Source: Channa striata
Lineage: Eukaryota; Chordata; Actinopteri; Anabantiformes; Channidae
Assembly: GCA_033026295.1 (NCBI GenBank)
Contig: CM065175.1
Span: forward strand, 1,725,501 to 1,789,500
DNA length: 64,000 bases
Direction: 5' to 3'
Shown piece after piece: positions 61,960-64,000 of this stretch (positions within the stretch are counted from its first letter, which is position 1; each line of letters opens with the position of its first letter). The position numbers were made by a program, and so were the translations under genes. The notes under the pieces were generated by a model. It saw only the letters and a list, made by a program, of their open reading frames with translations. It searched no databases and was not told the DNA's origin.

Positions 61960-62520
61960 CAAGTGTCAGGATCGTGGACTTTTGTTGGTGCAGTTTTTGT
62001 TTATTTCCTCTCCTGGATTTTTATTTTATTTTGTATTATTGCTTTTTAGTTTATTTTATTTTTAGTATTGCTTCTTATTTATTTATTTGTTCCATTACTT
62101 ACCTTGTTTGGTCCTTTTTGGTTTGACCTGTTTTCTTTTGATTTAAACCCAGTTCCCCCTAACTGTTTGTGAGTTCGTCATCCATCCATTGGATCGCCTT
62201 TTGTTCTGTTCGTTTAGTTCTTTTCTTTGCTCCTTTTGTTGCTCCTGTTGGTTTTTTGATGCAATTTCCCTTTACTACTTGATTTGGTTATATTGTTTGC
62301 CCTGTCAGTTAGTTTCTGTTCAGTCACTTAGTTTGATAGATTAATTGTTATCGTTCCCATAAGTCTTTGTTTGCTTTTCAGTTCTTTTCCAAGTTCATCT
62401 AGTTTGTGGTTTGTTTGTGCGATTCTCGTCCTCCCCACTGTCAGTGAGTTTTTGTTCCTTTAATAAATCATTATTTCATACACTTTTGTCATCATCACCC
62501 TGGGTCCGTATTTACAATAC
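61960..62520 (+). other. T-rich, possible LTR-like sequence
   Basis: The stretch begins with tgtcaggatcgtgga and is strongly T-rich on the + strand. It carries aataaatc at about 62463 followed by cacttttgtcatcatcaccc and tgggtccg. This resembles long teleost LTRs that start TGTCAGG and contain a late polyadenylation signal. No partner LTR, primer site or internal frame is visible, and the 3' end (CA) is unclear. Confidence 0.3.
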
Positions 62521-64000
62521 CCTCCTTTTGACAGCAAGGCCCCCTGAGCAGAGAATCTTTTCAACATCTTGATTAATTGTGAGAAGGAACCAAGCTGGTA
62601 AAGCGTTATTTACTTTGTCCGGTAGTGTTGTAGCCAAGACCACTTTTCCAAGGCCAGTGAAGAATGAGACCAAGTCAAGATCCCAAGAGTAAACCTAGGC
62701 TTTCAGCTTGTCCCTTCAAGGGTCACCAAATCGGAACCTGTTCCACACCTTGATTTGGCATGAGCTTTTTATGCCACAACCCTCCTGTTTATCTGGGTCA
62801 GGACTAGCAGCAAGGTGCCTCTTGATGGATGGGTGGGGGCACACCTGGTTTGCACCTCCATGAAGCATGGATTTGATCTTGAGATGCTATGCCAATGAAA
62901 GTGTGGGTGATATGCATCATGAAAAGGGGTGTAGGTGTTTCCAAATGTTTTCTTGCTCAGGGTATGTTACATCTGTACCTAAGCTCAGGCAAAGGCACCC
63001 ATCCATTCATCCATAGCATTGGTGGTTCGCTGTATGGAGCCTTTTCCAGGGGTTCAAATTAGTTTATAGTTTTCTGCTGGTGTTGGAGGTCCTTTATCCC
63101 AAACCTCTATAAACTGATGTTCCTGATATTCCTCTGATGTCCTTTTGTTGTCATTTAGTATATTCCAGGTAGTGGGATCATTCAACAAGAAAAAAAATTT
63201 ATACACGTTCTCTATCATTAGCATGATGATTTACTATCCCTGACTTTAACCAGCATATGGGACATATTTCTCAACCCTAATTTATTGCTTTACTATCTCT
63301 TATCTCCAAGGGAAAATGGAGCCTATAAGACACTATGTAAACTTAAGAGGACAGCAGAATGACACTGCTGCCTCTAAGAGAGTAAAGCTGACATGGCAGT
63401 GGTTGTGAGGAGCGAATGGAGTGCAGGTATGACATTGGGCCTCATGCAAAAACATTTTCATATTCTCATCTCAAATGTTTCCTTTTTTTTGTCTTGCATG
63501 TTTGAGTGCTGAACATCAGATATACCAAACTCCCAATACACAAATGTATTGTAAATTGTCATGTCAGACAAAAGGTCATGGAGAAAAGTAGGCTGTTGGT
63601 TCACAACATACATGTATAAGTAAATTTAATTTGTAGTTAAGAAAATGTTGGATAAATTCTCTGAAATCATTTATATGTGGCAGGTAAGAGCAAATCTGTT
63701 TCTACCTGTGGTTCTTGCAGGAGGCCCATTGAGTGTGTTCTACTGCGGTAAAACTGAACTTTTGATTAAATCCTTTTAGAACTTTTCCCACTAAGATTCT
63801 GAAGCTTTGTGACACACAGAAGAGTGAATAAATGTTTAGACTAAACACAGGTCCACTGTACTCAGTGGCATTTACAGAAGTGCCGAGCAGGCCCAGCTGA
63901 TTCTGGTTTTGGGTTTAAAATGGTGAAAGGAAAAGAACCTATTGACTAAAATAGGACAGCAGGAGCATCGCAAACAAAGAGGATATATTTGCATTTACAT

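Larger units (their letters stand above)
29044..64000 (+). other. presumed large second intron (to window end)
   Basis: No sequence encoding the rest of EC1 (a YIL-GEGAG or LDRE-type stretch) was seen downstream on the + strand. Introns of tens of kilobases are usual for type II cadherin genes. Repeats are listed separately. The sub-stretches 29700-31200, 34200-36320, 36565-39990, 40095-43085, 43395-45470, 51880-53860, 57465-59290, 59535-61960 and 62525-64000 hold no recognised gene or RNA. A very diverged exon could be missed by eye. Confidence 0.5.

Noticed and set aside
29044..64000. Next cadherin exon (rest of EC1) within the window
   Set aside because: No YIL-GEGAG or LDRE-type coding sequence was seen on the + strand by reading. 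A translated search with a cadherin-18 EC1 query would settle it.
1..64000. CRISPR arrays, bacterial operons, phage or plasmid features
   Set aside because: None is present. The repeat content and the exon with a splice site are those of a vertebrate genome.

Overview
This window looks like AT-rich genomic DNA from a teleost fish, probably a percomorph. It contains one recognisable host protein-coding exon in 64 kb. The rest is non-coding sequence carrying teleost repeats: many copies of one L2-type LINE family, a Rex1/CR1-like LINE, tRNA-related SINE-like repeats, Tc1 and hAT fragments, and dinucleotide microsatellites. There are no bacterial features (operons, Shine-Dalgarno sites, CRISPR arrays). 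Taxonomic placement rests on repeat types recognised by eye, not on any search.

The host gene is on the + strand. The exon at 28138-29037 encodes an initiator Met, a signal peptide, an unusually long prodomain rich in Asn, Ser, Pro, Thr and Lys, a furin-type RPKR site, and the first 23 residues of a type II classical cadherin EC1 domain. It ends exactly on a codon boundary at a GTAAGC splice donor. The EC1 start (VLEEHIGPEPQYVGK) and the signal-peptide end (CYGT) fit cadherin-18 best. About 14 kb upstream, a GA-rich, CpG-containing block with a good splice donor at 14109 (a second donor is at 14601) is a plausible non-coding first exon and promoter. The next coding exon, carrying the rest of EC1, was not seen in the remaining 35 kb, so 29038-64000 is most likely part of a large intron.

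Layout. 0-13 kb: presumed upstream DNA with decayed L2, Tc1 and SINE-like fragments. 13.8-14.6 kb: candidate promoter and 5' exon(s). 14.6-28.1 kb: presumed first intron, with L2 tails and DNA-transposon remnants. 28.1-29.0 kb: cadherin exon. 29-64 kb: presumed second intron. This intron holds two L2 copies arranged tail to tail (31.7-34.2 kb), a LINE RT fragment (45.5 kb), a nearly full-span but broken Rex1-like LINE (46.3-48.8 kb) with a nested hAT MITE, further L2 and SINE copies, and several perfect short hairpins.

The most interesting observation is the roughly 250-residue low-complexity expansion of the cadherin prodomain, in a position where mammalian cadherin-18 has only a few dozen residues. 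No previously undescribed multi-gene system is visible.
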